NCBI GenBank assembly: GCA_035578135.1
Contig: JAQJVK010000007.1
Location: forward strand, 5,253,609 to 5,317,608
Length of the DNA stretch: 64,000 nt
Direction: 5' to 3'
Origin: Flexamia atlantica
Lineage: Eukaryota > Arthropoda > Insecta > Hemiptera > Cicadellidae
Below the pieces are notes generated by a model that did not search any database, had not been told where the DNA came from, and saw nothing but the letters and a program-made list of their open reading frames with translations. The position numbers were made by a program, and so were the translations under genes. Numbering within the stretch: position 1 is the first letter of the stretch; every line of letters begins with the position of its first letter. Shown piece by piece: positions 43,382 to 54,043 of this stretch.

Positions 43382-44251
43382 CTGTAGACGTCCTCTAGTT
43401 CGGCTTCGGTTGGACCGGCCGCCGGATGGTCCGGCCAGTCCTGGGAGGGTGACTCATATCCGTCACATCGCCAAGCCGCACCGTGGGGAATGATCTTTGA
43501 CAGGATTTATCCCGAATGTTTAGTTTCCGGCCGTAGAAGTCAACTATTTATGTCAGTTTAGTTAACGGGGAAGCTTGTAGCTTAATTCATGGACACTCTT
43601 GACCTCAACTAACAAACTTGTTGTTGTTGTTATCCTTAAAATCAAGGACTGTACAGTAAGATTTCATCTGGGATTTCGTGTGTGCGTTTTTTTGCTGTTT
43701 AGCAGTAGGATTGTTTTCGGGAGTGAACGTTGCGAGTAATTGTAAGTTGTACGTGTACAAATTTACTTTGAGAAACATGTTTTCTAAAATGGGTGAAAAA
43801 CGTAAACACACGTTGGTGATACTGGAACAAAAACATAGCAAACAATTTCTTTTGCATAACAAAAGAATATAACATATCTTTTAATTTTTATGGGTTATGA
43901 TTCAAGTAATACGTATAAATTAATTTGATCAAATAATTTTCTAATATGTTTTACAGTACGTAATGAGTTTTTCTGTTCACTTTATATCGTCAGTTCGGTA
44001 TCGGTAAAAAACGTATCATCTACAAGTGACGCAATATGACAATTCAACATAGAGACGTCAAAATATTTTCTTTGGCAACCAAACACTGTAACTAAACATA
44101 TTTAAATAACGTGTTTTGTTGATTTTTAAGCATATGTAATGAATTTAATAGGGTTGTTTTACATTTTAATAGTTCATCCGGATGGTCCGGCCATTTTGTA
44201 GTCCGGCCGGTGTTCCGGTCCGGAGGTGGCCGAACTAGAGGGTGTCCACTG
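43382..44251. mobile_element. pogo-like TIR element (870 bp)
   Basis: The ends CTGTAGACGTCCTCTAGTTC and GAACTAGAGGGTGTCCACTG are inverted (CCTCTAGTTCGGC core) and flanked by TA (43380-43381, 44252-44253). The host repeat confirms the site: related copies read straight from GTGTAAAGTA to AGTGGTAATAACTCGG. Subterminal GGATGGTCCGGCC occurs at both ends. The interior is non-coding, with only small open frames. Confidence 0.8.
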
Positions 44252-44430
44252 TAGTAATCATTCGGACGAGTTCGAAAACCAGCCTGATCGGACTCCTGGA
44301 AGGGGGGTAAAGGGGAAAAACCCCCCAAAAATGGGTTTTTGGGGATTTTCACACAGAAAAATTGAAATAATCGAATATTGGTTTACACAATTGAATTCAG
44401 CTCAAAAAAAAAAAAATTTAAGTATGCTCA
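44252..44430. mobile_element. Interspersed repeat family, copy 2 (right piece)
   Basis: It resumes with GTAATCATTCGGACGAGTTC, the G-rich GGAAGGGGGGTAAAGGGG block, and TTGAATTCAGCTCAAAAAA, matching 52905-53055. The copy ends in an A-run where the next LINE fragment starts. Confidence 0.65.
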
Positions 44431-46073
44431 TTTATGGGCATACTTGATATTATTACTTGATATTATGGGGGATGACGATGTTATTGAACTGGTTACATTA
44501 TTTCAAAGTGAACTTAAGTCAGTTATTGCTACATATGGTGAAGAGTGTGTAGATAAGCTCATGCCTCATGTAAGCTCCCTTATAACAAAGCCAAAGCTTA
44601 TATCTTTTGGTTTTTTTAGATTTAGCCAAAGCATTTGACACCATGGATAGATCTAAATTACTGAATAAACTCGAGCTAATTGGCATTCGTGGTATTTCTC
44701 TGAATTGGTTTAAATCATACTTCGAAAACAGGAAACAATTCGTAACGATAAATGGTAATTTTAGTAGTCACGAAGCTGTAGATTATGGGGTTATTCAAGG
44801 TAGCAATTTGGGTCCTCTCTTATTCTTGATATACATAAATAACATCACCAAAGTCCATGTATCATGTAAAATATTTCTTTTTGCGGATGACACTGCTCTT
44901 TTCTTTCATAGTAGATCGTGGTGCGACTAGAGACATTATGGCAGTAAAGAAGTGGTTTGACCAAAATATTTTGACACTCAACATTTCAAAAACTAAATTC
45001 ATGCCAATTTCATTAAGAGACCGAGGGAACACGCTCAGAGACAATCTCACAATTCACACTTGTGGTGATGTCAATAACAACAACTGTGTCTGCCAGGCGG
45101 TTGAAAGGGTGAAATCTTTCAAATATCTTGGGGTGGTTATTGACAGTAAGCTTAGTTGGGCTGAACATATAAATTATTTAAATAAGAAATTAAGGAAATG
45201 TATATTTGCATTCCACCAGCTCAGCACAATCCTTAATTTTAATGAAATCAAGATGGCGTATTTTGCATATGCCCAATCTTTAATGGAAGGTGCAATCATA
45301 GCCTGGGGAGGAGCATACAAATCCACCCTTCAACCTCTGGCGGTAACTCAGAAAGCCATTTTAAAGGCTGCTATGGGTAGGTGCCGGCGATTCCCTTCGG
45401 AGGCGCTCTTCAACGACTGGAACGTATTAGACATAAGACAATTGTTTATTAGGACTTTACTCATTTATACGTACAAACACGCAGACTGTTTGACAATGTG
45501 AACCATACTTACTCAACTAGACATGCCGTTGCAGTGGGCATTCAGACTCCAAGACTCGTGAAAAGTTTCTCTATCACAAATTGTCACTACATTCTACTCA
45601 TACTATACAGGAACTTACCAGAGTCACTGAAAGATTTTGAAACTTGCACACTTGCGACTTACAAAAAACGCATCAAACATTGGTTAGAACAAATTGGAAG
45701 AGATAACATCAAAACACTGATTACTTCACAATACAGACATTAGTTACCCAGAGCAGCAGGTTTTTGCAAGATTGCTGTTGGTATGGATGTGTGCGTGATT
45801 GTGTGTGACTGTTTGTTAGGCGTGGAATTTCTAAGGGGGGAGGGGGGGTTTTGTCTGTCTGTCTAGTCGTCTTCGCAAGTGGCAAACAAAAAGCGGTCCA
45901 TTGATAAGCGGGTGAAATTTAAAAAATTTAAAATAGACTCATTCTCACGCACAGGATTCTTTTCCTATGTGAGGATTAATTTCATAGTTTAATAGTTTAC
46001 GCTGCCAATGTAAATTATGTAATTATTACAAACTGGAAATAAAGATATTTGAATTGAATTGAATTGAATAAAT
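44431..46073 (+). mobile_element. Jockey-like LINE, internally deleted, with (TTGAA)n tail
   Basis: An ORF1-like start at 44468 (MGDDDVIELVTLFQSELKSV) is followed by an abrupt join at about 44595 into the middle of the RT palm. The element ends with a non-coding 3'UTR and AAATAAAGATATTTGAATTG then AATTGAATTG at 46037-46073. The tail matches 19973-19995 and, inverted, 6615-6640, so the family has at least three copies here. It abuts the 5' side of the CR1-like element 46074-51022. Confidence 0.75.
44596..45746 (+). pseudogene. LINE reverse transcriptase, palm to C-terminus, frameshifted
   Basis: The palm starts at VFLDLAKAFDTMDRSKLLNK, then GVIQGSNLGPLLFLIYI and LFADDTALFF (the catalytic FADD intact at about 44880-44895). 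After a frameshift near 44915 it continues DIMAVKKWFDQNILTLNISK, KYLGVVIDSKLSW, AIIAWGGAYKSTLQPL, and after another near 45500 ends with YRNLPESLKDFETCTLATYK and WLEQIGRDN before a stop at 45743. The fingers and the endonuclease are missing. The product would copy LINE RNA at the target site in an intact element. The clade is uncertain (jockey or RTE-like). Confidence 0.8.
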
Positions 46074-46079
46074 TATCTG

Positions 46080-46805
46080 TCTCGAGAAAATAGTGAACAG
46101 GTACAGGAAATTGAACACCTACGGACAATCTTAGTTCAGCTGAGGAGCGCTGTATTGCTCTCAACACCAGCTACAAGGATAAGTCGATCTTGTGCTGTGA
46201 ATTAGAGGATCAGATTGATGGCGACATTGCATCCCTCAACAGTGAACTGGCAGACTGCAAGATCGAGAACACTCGACTTAGAGAAAGACTGGAGCGAAGT
46301 GGGTTGCCAGCTGAGAGCTGAGACTGATGCGAGGATTGCTGAGCTGGTAGCTGACCGACATCGCCTCATCACTACAGTCGAGGTACTGGAAGCTGACCGC
46401 AAGTGCCTCCGAGGAGAACTGCGCAGAGCGGAGACACGGTCCAGGCAGAGACAATCTACAGCTGGAGACGACCTGCTGGCAGAGCTGAAGGCAATAGAGA
46501 ATGGGAGCTGCACCCCCGCATCAACATCTGACCAAATGTCGCCACCATCACCACCCGCTTCACTCGCTCCCCGCTTCACTCGCTCTGCCCGCTTCACTCG
46601 CTCTGCCCGCTTCACTCGCTCTGCCCGCTTCACTCGCTCCCCCCACTCCACTCGCTCCCCCCCTTCACTCGCTCCCCCCCTTCACTCGCTCCCCCCGCTC
46701 TACGCGCAAACAACTAACTCTACTGTTACTGACACTACTTTTTCCACTGACTGTGCTCCTTGTCCTAACAATAAAAGTGTGTTAGAAGGCCAAAAAAAAC
46801 TTTAA
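46080..46805 (+). pseudogene. ORF1 coiled-coil region with FTRSAR repeats
   Basis: Fragments in shifting frames read ELEDQIDGDIASLNSELADC, KIENTRLRERLERSG and then RAETDARIAELVADRHRLIT, with Leu/Ile spaced in heptads, typical of the multimerising coiled coil of LINE ORF1 RNA-binding proteins. After 46545 a tandem 18-bp repeat (CGCTTCACTCGCTCTGCC type, 46555-46695) encodes FTRSAR or, in another frame, HSLPAS units. The open piece 46215-46805 is one of three frames of this decayed ORF. No zinc finger is visible. Confidence 0.65.
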
Positions 46806-47733
46806 ACAAGTTTTGATCATTGGCGACTCATTTGTGCCATTCCACTGGAGGTTTTAAAGACAGGGGAGCTTACATAGAGTGTCTTCCTGGTAAAAAAATT
46901 TTAGACATTAAGAATGTATTGTTAAACTATATAGGAGTAAGATTGTCAGTAATTTATTTCCATGTTGGCTGTAACAACTTGAGAAGAGGATATCGGGAAG
47001 GTCTGGGCTATAACGGTGGCCATGGTAAGCGTCAGGTCCTCAACAACTTGGCTGAGCTCCTATTTGCAGCTAGGACCAATTTCCCTGAAGCCAAAATATT
47101 TTTGAACAGTGTTTTGATTCGATGTGACCTCACGTACAAAGCTCTCCATGACTTCAACGACCAGATTGACTTGATGTCAAATAACTTCGGAGTTGTATTC
47201 ATGGAGGCTAATGTATGTGTTTCCCGACGAGACCTCATTCGCGACGGAGTTCACTTCAAACGGCCAGCTATGTTTCGGCTAGGCCGTTTGATGGTGAGCG
47301 CCGTTTCCGCATTCCTGGCACCAACTTTACAGCCTCCTAGTGTCCATGGTGAGGTTTTCCCAACTTCTCCTTCATCTTTGGATCCTTTGCGTGAGGATGC
47401 CCCTCGTGTCGGGTGCCAGGAGCACACAGCATCTGGGGCTGTGCCCGAGAAACTAGGTGAGAGGGGGGGCAATAGGCATCTCAAGGTCGCGCACCTAAAC
47501 ATGAGATCTCTCAATACTGGGTTTGAAGAGATGAGATCTCTTGTGTGTGACTTTGACTTTGATGTTCTTGCTGTTGGTGAAACTTGGCTACACCTGGCAC
47601 TCCCTCTGACAACTAATACCAGGGTACACTATATGGTAAGGAAAGACCGGTCTGATGATATAGGAGGTGGTGTGGCCTTACACATCAAAGATGGTCTAGC
47701 ATACGATCAGTATTTGCTAACTGAAGAAGTGGA
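46806..47733 (+). pseudogene. SGNH esterase joined to APE endonuclease N-terminus
   Basis: Block I is VLIIGDSFVPFHW (46814-46850), in a frame shifted relative to what follows. Then YIECLPGKKILDI, block III VIYFHVGCNNLRRG (the G-x-N-N of SGNH hydrolases), NSVLIRCDLTY and block V RDGVHFKRP (catalytic Asp/His). The same frame runs on without a stop through GNRHLKVAHLNMRSLNTGFE into the endonuclease (VGETWL, GGGVALHIKDGL) and is cut at 47733 by the Penelope-like insert. The esterase and endonuclease thus share one frame over about 300 residues in this copy. Confidence 0.8.
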
Positions 47734-48216
47734 TTCTTTGTTTGAAATTCATTGTTGGTGATGGTGATTTTATATTTTGATTAGGATTTTTGCGGACATT
47801 TGCCATCACTGATTAGTAAAAAACAAGTTTCACGACGTTTCGGGATCTGGAATCTGATCCCGTCTTCAGGTGGAAGAAAACCTAGAACATAACAAGATTA
47901 GTAACACATAGCCAGGGAAACCTGGGCAAAAACACAGCTAAAACAGAGAACTGTAAAAGCAGTCACGAAAACAATAAGCTGAAAAGATTGTGTATTGTTT
48001 TTCTTTTCAGCTTATTGTTTTCGTGACTGCTTTTACAGTTCTCTGTTTTAGCTGTGTTTTTGCCCAGGTTTCCCTGGCTATGTGTTACTAATCTTGTTAT
48101 GTTCTAGGTTTTCTTCCACCTGAAGACGGGATCAGATTCCAGATCCCGAAACGTCGTGAAACTTGTTTTTTACTAATCAGTGATGGCAAATGTCCGCAAA
48201 AATCCTAATCAAAATA
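47734..48216. mobile_element. Penelope-like inverted-repeat insertion with 12-bp target duplication
   Basis: TGAAGAAGTGGA occurs at 47722-47733 and again at 48217-48228, a perfect 12-bp duplication; removing the insert restores the endonuclease frame (EEVD). About 205-bp arms (from 47774 and to 48215) are nearly perfect inverted copies turning near 47992. Each arm has CACCTGAAGACGGGATC, AGATTCCA, GATCCCGAAACGTCGTG: CTGAAGA (48120-48126), a 6-7 bp stem, GAAAC (48148-48152) and GTC, the hammerhead-ribozyme core seen in Penelope-like terminal repeats. No coding. Confidence 0.85.
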
Positions 48217-48228
48217 TGAAGAAGTGGA

Positions 48229-48580
48229 CCCTGGCATTGACGTTCTTTGTGTTGTCATTAACTTGAAGGAGAAGAGGCTTGGCATTAGTGCAGTATATAG
48301 GCCCCCTCTTCTGAGGTACACACTCCTCGAGCCTTTATTTCACTCTCTCTTTGTTGACTCAGCTGTTCAAGTAGACACTGTTGTATACTTAGGAGACAAT
48401 AATATAGATTTACTTTCGAAGACGAACGATGCTAAGTACTTACACCGACTCTTAAAAGAAACTAATACAAAACAACTTGTAGATCAGCCAACCAGAGTGA
48501 CTGAAACCTCGGCGACCTTGTTAGACCACATCATTGTGGACAGGTCGGCTGAGGTCAAGAGGATCGGTGTCATTAGTCAT
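48229..48580 (+). pseudogene. APE endonuclease, middle part of CR1-like copy 2
   Basis: The frame reads PGIDVLCVVINLKEKRLGIS, AVYRPP, VVYLGDNNIDLLSK (copy 1 has GDLN; the Leu is replaced by Asn here), QPTRVTETSATLLDHIIVD and then ISHS before a second insertion. It follows directly from the restored junction with 47733. The endonuclease resumes after the insertion at about 48706. Confidence 0.8.
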
Positions 48581-48705
48581 AGTCATATTTCTTTATTTAC
48601 ATGATCTTTAAGAAAAGTAAACAAGTCAATGTATTTACAAAATCATTTGAAAGTTCATTGATAATTTTTTTTTTATATAGCTCTTTGTGTAACTATTTAT
48701 ATAAT
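48581..48705. mobile_element. Unidentified ~125-bp insertion in the endonuclease
   Basis: Comparison with copy 1 shows extra AT-rich sequence between the HS of ISHSH and the AIKDHRGAKITDH region. It starts near TAGTCATAG and ends near ATAATGCATCAG. No clear TIR or target duplication is visible, so the borders are good to about ten bases. Confidence 0.5.
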
Positions 48706-49150
48706 GCATCAGCCATCAAGGACCATAGAGGGGCGAAGATTACGGACCACAAGCTTGTTCATTGTGTGATATTGTGTCCACAAATGAAAGAAAGAAAGCA
48801 AAGATCACATCATATAGAGATTTCTCAAGATTCGATCCAGAACCTGCTGTGACAGAGATTGCTCAGATTGATTGGGACCACGCTAAACAATTTAACAATG
48901 TGAATGATGTAGAAAGATTTATTACATCCAACATTCTGATGGTATATGACAGACAAGCCCCCATCGTTAGTAAGAAGGTAACACGGAAAAAAGCGCCATG
49001 GAAAAATACTGAGAGATAAAGAAAAAGATTACCTTAAAAAACAAGCTAAGGAGAAAATATTGGAAATCCAGGGACAGTGCAGATTGGGAAGGCTATAAAA
49101 GCATGAGAAACTAACTAAATACCTTAATATGGAAAAGTAAAAGAGAATTT
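48706..49150 (+). pseudogene. Endonuclease C-terminus and pre-RT linker, frameshifted
   Basis: Reads AIKDHRGAKITDHKLVHCVI (catalytic His of the SDH-type motif) then, in the next frame, RKKAKITSYRDFSRFDPEPA and on through SKKVTRKKAPWKNT. Two further frameshifts or stops near 49015 and 49110 precede the long RT frame. The order matches copy 1 (RITDHKLTYCEVP, KFITYRNFRDFDGD, RKKSPWRDSN). Confidence 0.75.
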
Positions 49151-50755
49151 ATGACTGATGCTATCTCTTCCAGCAAAGACATGAAAAACATGTGGAAAAG
49201 TCTTGTACAATGTGACATAGTAAGAGACAAAAGAAGTGAAGATATTCCAAATGATCTTAATGTGAATGATATGAACAGTTTTTTTGCTGAAATGGGAAAA
49301 GGTTGTGAAGCTAGTGACCTCAGAACGAGGCATTTTAATGAAAATAAAAGTAGAGAGTTTGAGACAACTAGGAGATTTAGGAATGTGACAGAAAATGAGG
49401 TTAAATCAGCAATTAATGCAATAAAATCTACTGCAATTGGTAGCGATAATATATCTATTCAGATGATAAAAGCTGTGAGTCCGTATGCCATTGGGGCTAT
49501 AACTCATCTAATAAATCAATCTTTGACAAGCGGGATGTTTCCAAACAAATGGAAAACAAGTATCTTACATCCACTCCCGAAGACAGCTGCCCCTAAAGGA
49601 GTCCAACAATTAAGACCCATCTCAATATTGCCAGCTATTTCAAAGATACTTGAGAAGATTGTGGCCTGCCAAATAAATGAGTATATTAAACTTGAGGACG
49701 TATTGTCCAAGACACAATCTGGATTTAGAGAGAGTCACAGTACTTGTACTGCCCTGGTTAACCTTTTTAGCAAATTAATGGATGCAAAAGACAAGGGCAA
49801 ATATAGCACACTAGTTCTTCTCGACTATTCACAGGCGTTTGACTCAATCAATCTTAAGTTGTTGCTGGCAAAAATGAATTATTATGGCTTTGGTGTGGGA
49901 GTGATTGAGTGGGTCAGATCATACGTAGCTGACAGAACGCAGGTCACAAAGTTTAAGGGTGAGATATCAACTGCTCTTTTGAGAGGAAGAGGTGTGCCTC
50001 AAGGATGCTGTTTAGGGCCTATACTTTTTAACCTGTACACATCTGACTTCCCTTCTTGTGTCCCGAGTTGCACCCCACATTTGTACGCTGATGATTGTCA
50101 GCTTCAGTTGTCCTGTGATCCTGATTGTATGAAGGATGCCATTTTTCAGATTAACTCGGACCTAGACAATATTTTGACTTGGTCCTCTGAAAATGGCCTG
50201 AAACTAAACACAGGAAAGTGCAATGTGCTGTATCTAGCGCCACAAGATCGTATACAGGCTCTCAGCGATAGTGGAGTAGAGGTCAGCATTGGCGGTGAGA
50301 GTTTGGCCATTTGTAAAAAGATCAAAACTCTAGGAGTCGTCCTGGATTCTGACTTATCTTTTTCAGACCATGTTTCACACACTATCCAGCGTGCCATCGG
50401 CAGGCTGAGGGGTCTGTATCGATTCAGAAGTTTGTTGCCAGAAGCTGTTAAACTACAGCTCACGCAGTCTTTGGTTCTATCAATATTTTACTACTGCTAT
50501 CCTGCCTATGGGAACAGCATTACGATGCATGATGCACGGAGAATTAAAAAAATACAGAACTCTTCACTGAGGTATGTATTCTCGCTGAGGCGTGAAGACC
50601 GTATGTCTGTGTATCGTAATGCTGTTAACATGCTTTGCATGGATGATTTCTGTAGATTGATGACCAGCCTCTGCGTGAGAGGCTGCGGTATCGGGATGAG
50701 GTCTCGCAGCGAGTCGCTCCGCGGCATGATCGAAAGCTTCACTTTCACAGAGTGA
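49151..50755 (+). pseudogene. Reverse transcriptase of CR1-like LINE copy 2 (534 codons open)
   Basis: The full palm and thumb are readable: SAINAIKSTAIGSDNISIQM, QLRPISILPAISKILEKIV, QSGFRESHSTCTALV, the first catalytic Asp in VLLDYSQAFDSIN, GVPQGCCLGPILFNLYT, the catalytic HLYADDCQL (about 50078-50100), WSSENGLKLNTGKCNVLYLA and LGVVLDSDLSFSDH. All active-site Asp residues are present. The frame ends in a frameshifted tail near 50690; the true C-terminus (KSFSYFGPVLYNDLPG) is read in another frame to about 50886. It copies the element RNA at the nicked chromosomal target. Upstream frameshifts mean this copy is not autonomous. Confidence 0.9.
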
Positions 50756-51022
50756 GGCTGGAACTGGGCCGAAAAAGCTTTTCTTATTTCGGTCCAGTAC
50801 TCTACAATGATCTCCCCGGTATCCTCAAATCTTGCTCTTTGTCAAAGTTTAAAAGCCAACTAAAGGATTTGTATGAGGTAAAATAGTATTGTTGAAGTCT
50901 TGTTTGTTATCTTTTTTTGTTGCTGTTAGATTAATATTGACTTAAGTTGTCCTGAAAACCAGTTTATAACTGAGGAACGCTGTAAATAAAGGCATTTTTA
51001 TTTATTTATTTATTTATTTACT

Positions 51023-51323
51023 TGATATGAGGCTTTGCACGAGTCGCTTTGTTTACACATTTGAAATTTGCTTAGTATGCAGGTCTGCTGCAACAGGGGC
51101 ATTATAATATCCAGTCGATTCTAGCCATATTTACTGACCAGTTTAGCCCCATAAATCCTTTTAACCGAATGACCAATAAGAAAGAAATGTAATCATCAGA
51201 TGCTAATTTAGCGAACTGTAAAACCTACTTACTAAATTACTCAAACAGTATGTCCCATTTATAATAAATATTCTTAAGCTCACTGCTATGAAGCTGACAA
51301 ATTATATGTACTAACTGTTGCAG
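51023..51323. other. Intron end before the Smrter exon
   Basis: It contains a small fragment (CAGGTCTGCTGCAACAGGGG at 51080-51100) from the end of the 52681-53435 repeat family. It finishes with CTAACTGTTGCAG, the acceptor of the next exon. Confidence 0.55.
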
Positions 51324-51619
51324 AGGGAGGTGGAGAGAGAGCGGAGCCACATTCAGCAGCAGCACGGAGCGACTCACATGCGGGAGCATCAGCTGCAGCA
51401 ACAACTGAGGGAGCATCAGCTGCACCATCAGCAGCTGCAGCAGCAGCATCAGCGAGACTTGCTGCACCAGAAGCAGCAGCAACAGCAGCATCAGAACCAT
51501 CTGCAGAGCTTGGAACACCATAGGCTGAGTCGCATGACGTACCCCCCACCGCAGGGCCAGGAGCCTCCCAGGATCATGCAGCTGCCTCCCCCCCCTCCCC
51601 GCCAACACCCTGATCCGAG
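51324..51619 (+). CDS. Smr: Smrter exon encoding a Gln-rich, coiled-coil-like stretch
   Basis: Acceptor CTGTTGCAG and donor CCGAG|GTACAG bound 296 bp. The frame follows the 40134 donor at phase 0 and reads REVERERSHIQQQHGATHMR, repeated EHQLQQQL / EHQLHHQQLQQQHQ units, MTYPPPQGQEPP and LPPPPPRQHPDP. The Gln/His-rich segment with Leu at regular spacing may form a helix or coiled coil; the Pro-rich tail is probably disordered. It ends with two bases of a codon that the 53815 exon completes to Ser. The large opposite-strand frame (51237-51674) is a shadow of the CAG repeats. Assignment rests on phase, splice sites and position. Confidence 0.88.
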
Positions 51620-52680
51620 GTACAGCATGATGTGTAGTTAAAAATATACTAAACATTGAATAGTTTGAAACCACTATGAAATTTTATAGTTTCTGATGCC
51701 ATAAAGTTGTTTTATCTAACGAAATTTACAAACTTTGTCCCTCCAATTTTTATTGATATTTATTTGATAATGGGGTCCATTGAAGATCCAATGCATAAAT
51801 CCCTCTTAGACAAATTGGCATTGTCAATTATCTTTTCTGAATTTATAGCCAAATAAATGAATTAAACTAAGTTATTTTTCATGGGCAGAGCACAGATGAG
51901 TCCTGACACAATCCTAAAACGTTTCCAGCAGCAACCTCATTACTATCAAATCCAGACGCATACTCTTTGACAGTGTAGTTGAATGAACTCATAATTAATA
52001 AGTCAATTCCATCGCCATAAATTTAACATTAGGGACAAAATTGCTCTCATTAAACTATGGAATAAATATTACGATGTATGAAAGAAATTACTGATAAAAT
52101 ATGCGGCAGATATATCATCTGAAAAAGTTCATACCACGCTGTTTAGTTAACGACTCCTCAATTCATTTGAAAAAGCTTTAATATTTCTTATTAGTGGAGG
52201 AAACATAATGTTTTGTTGGTCTTTTCAGGGGGGATCAAATACTGCTGCGCTCTTGCGGGACTCTTGTGTATGATTTCGGAAAAGACGTTTAAAACATTAA
52301 CTCTGGATTTTTTTTAAAGTTTTTTTTCTTCTAGTGGGGAGCCCAGTCTTCCTAGTTTTCCTACTAAAAAGTAGAAAAGTAGGATTATTCTAATTTAGTA
52401 AAACATTTTCCTATTTTTCATTTTTCCCTCTTTATCTGGTCTTTTATGATCAAACATTTATGCAAACCTGAGATGTTTTGAGTGTTTTTTTTTCAAGCGG
52501 ATATTTTTCCAAGTCTGTTTTGGGGATACAAAGCCTTCCTCTCATGGCTCTTGCACTATATATAGAATCAATTTTTCAATAATGTTGTGTATTTCAATGG
52601 TATTTGTTTAGTTTGAAATTATCTTCATTTGTATTTATTGTTAAATTGAAGAATTTTTCCTCTAATGCAAATTTAAAGTT
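51620..52680. other. Intron segment without recognised features
   Basis: AT-rich sequence with no exon, no clear TIR pair and only short open frames. I see nothing to annotate between the donor at 51620 and the interspersed repeat at 52681. Confidence 0.4.
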
Positions 52681-53435
52681 TTAGCGAATTTCCCCTATAG
52701 GGAAGAAGCTATTACCGTAGGTCTCATGGTAAGACCTAAGCCCGAGACTATGATAACTTTTCGTTTTGGGGCCACTAGAAGCAAAAAACACCATTCGTTT
52801 GAATTTATATATATATATATATATATCTATTTGTCTGTTAGCACGATAGCGGCCGTAAAAATTGTCCAATCTTAATGAAAATTGGTACAGACGTGTTAAG
52901 TGGTAATCACTCGGACGAGTTCGTGAACCAGCCCGATCGGACCACCGGAAGGGGGGGTAAAGGGGGATAAACCCCCCAAAAATCGGTTTTTTGAGTTTTT
53001 TATATAGAAAAATAAAATTTATCGAATTTTTGTTGGCACCATTGAATTCAGCTCAAAAAAACAAACAATGTAGTATTTTGAATCACTGCTCTATGTCCAT
53101 TGGTTACCGAGATATTGAATGTGGTAAACACAGTACGTTGTCCCAATGTTAACCTTATGGGAAATAAATAAAATTCTATATCTCGGTTATTTCTCAACAT
53201 ATCTTGATAAAATTTGTTAAATAGCTTTTCTAGTTCAGATCTACTAAATATTGAATTAAAACCAACCAATTTTAATATACCTGTAGCAGCAAACCTGCAT
53301 ACTCATTCCCCATGTTATTCTTATGGAGCTTACCAAAACATGTCAAATCTCGCTATGTTGGATTGAAATATGTCGTTTTGCATTTGAAATTCGCTGAGTA
53401 TGCAGTTCTACTGCAACGGGGGTATTTATTTTTTA
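52681..53435. mobile_element. Interspersed repeat 'ACGATAGCGGCCGC' family, copy 3 (fullest)
   Basis: It starts TTAGCGAATTTCCCCTATAG, continues through GGTCTCATGGTAAGACCTAA, a TA-rich spacer, CACGATAGCGGCCG, CGGACGAGTTCG, a G-run GGAAGGGGGGGTAAAGGGGG, CCAATGTTAACCTTATGGGA, CAGCAAACCTGCATACTCAT and CTACTGCAACGGGGGTAT. It aligns over its length with 15111-15870. No TIR, poly(A) tail or ORF is seen; the class is unknown. Confidence 0.75.
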
Positions 53436-53814
53436 TTTTTTAAATCCAATTGCTAAAAGACAGTTCAAGCACTTTGTTTCTTAATTGAATCAACTTTTTT
53501 CACTGAGCTGCCACATTACATACAGACTCATACACCCACCCAGCGTTCAGCCGCCCTCACTGATCACCGTTGTCTGTGTAAAGGCAAATGCACCAAATCT
53601 TGACAATCAACAATCACTACTACTCTTAAGGTCTCTACCTGAAGTCACCATAAATATTTGTTGGTAGACTCCCAACAATGATCGGTAGGGGGTAAATCTA
53701 GCACAAACGATTACCTATTACTGGTAGGTATATTACTCACCAGTGCTTAACTCGCTGCACAAGTCCATCGAGTCTGCCAATACATAGAATGACTCGACTC
53801 TTGTTGGTTCACAG
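53436..53814. other. Intron end before the Smrter exon
   Basis: No repeat border or coding signal. It ends in the acceptor CTTGTTGGTTCACAG. Confidence 0.4.
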
Positions 53815-54043
53815 TGGAGCGAGGGAAGGCAACGGGACGGCGACAGTGAGTGTGAGTGCCAGCAGCACAGCGGCGCGCAGCAGCACTGCTCGCGGCTCCG
53901 AGGCATCCACTCTGACCGCAGCAAGCCTCATAGACGCCATCATCACTCACCAGATCAACCAGACCAGCAGTGAGGCAGGGGTGCCCCCCGGGGCCGCCAC
54001 CAACTCCCCTGCCCCGCCCCGCCCTGGCGATAGACTCTTTCAG
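53815..54043 (+). CDS. Smr: Smrter exon with CoRNR-like box LIDAII
   Basis: Acceptor GGTTCACAG and donor TTTCAG|GTACAT bound 229 bp (one base plus 76 codons). The frame reads a Ser/Ala/Thr-rich stretch, then ASTLTAASLIDAIITHQINQ, then a Pro-rich linker and GDRLFQ. The I-D-A-I-I core fits the CoRNR consensus (I/L-x-x-I/V-I), an amphipathic helix with which NCoR/SMRT proteins contact the ligand-binding domain of unliganded nuclear receptors. A second such box lies in the next exon, as expected from the paired interaction domains of the family. Phases agree with both neighbours. The stretch before the box is probably disordered. Confidence 0.9.

Larger units (their letters stand above)
46074..51022 (+). 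mobile_element. CR1/L2-like non-LTR retrotransposon, near-complete copy 2
   Basis: Domain order is coiled coil (46080-46500), Ser/Thr/Pro-rich hinge, SGNH esterase, APE endonuclease, RT and a 3'UTR ending in TTTATTTATTTA. With its two inserts (47734-48216 Penelope-like, about 48580-48705 unknown) removed it is about 4.3 kb. Several frameshifts disable it, but the RT core is open for 534 codons. It shares domain order and 3' end with 16261-19680. The LINE lies in the 11.2-kb Smrter intron in the same orientation as the gene. Confidence 0.88.

Noticed and set aside
46215..46805. Host coiled-coil gene
   Set aside because: The coiled coil leads into an SGNH esterase, endonuclease and RT of a LINE; it is the element's ORF1.
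51237..51674. Minus-strand Leu-rich 145-residue ORF
   Set aside because: It is the antisense shadow of the CAG-rich Smrter exon 51324-51619.
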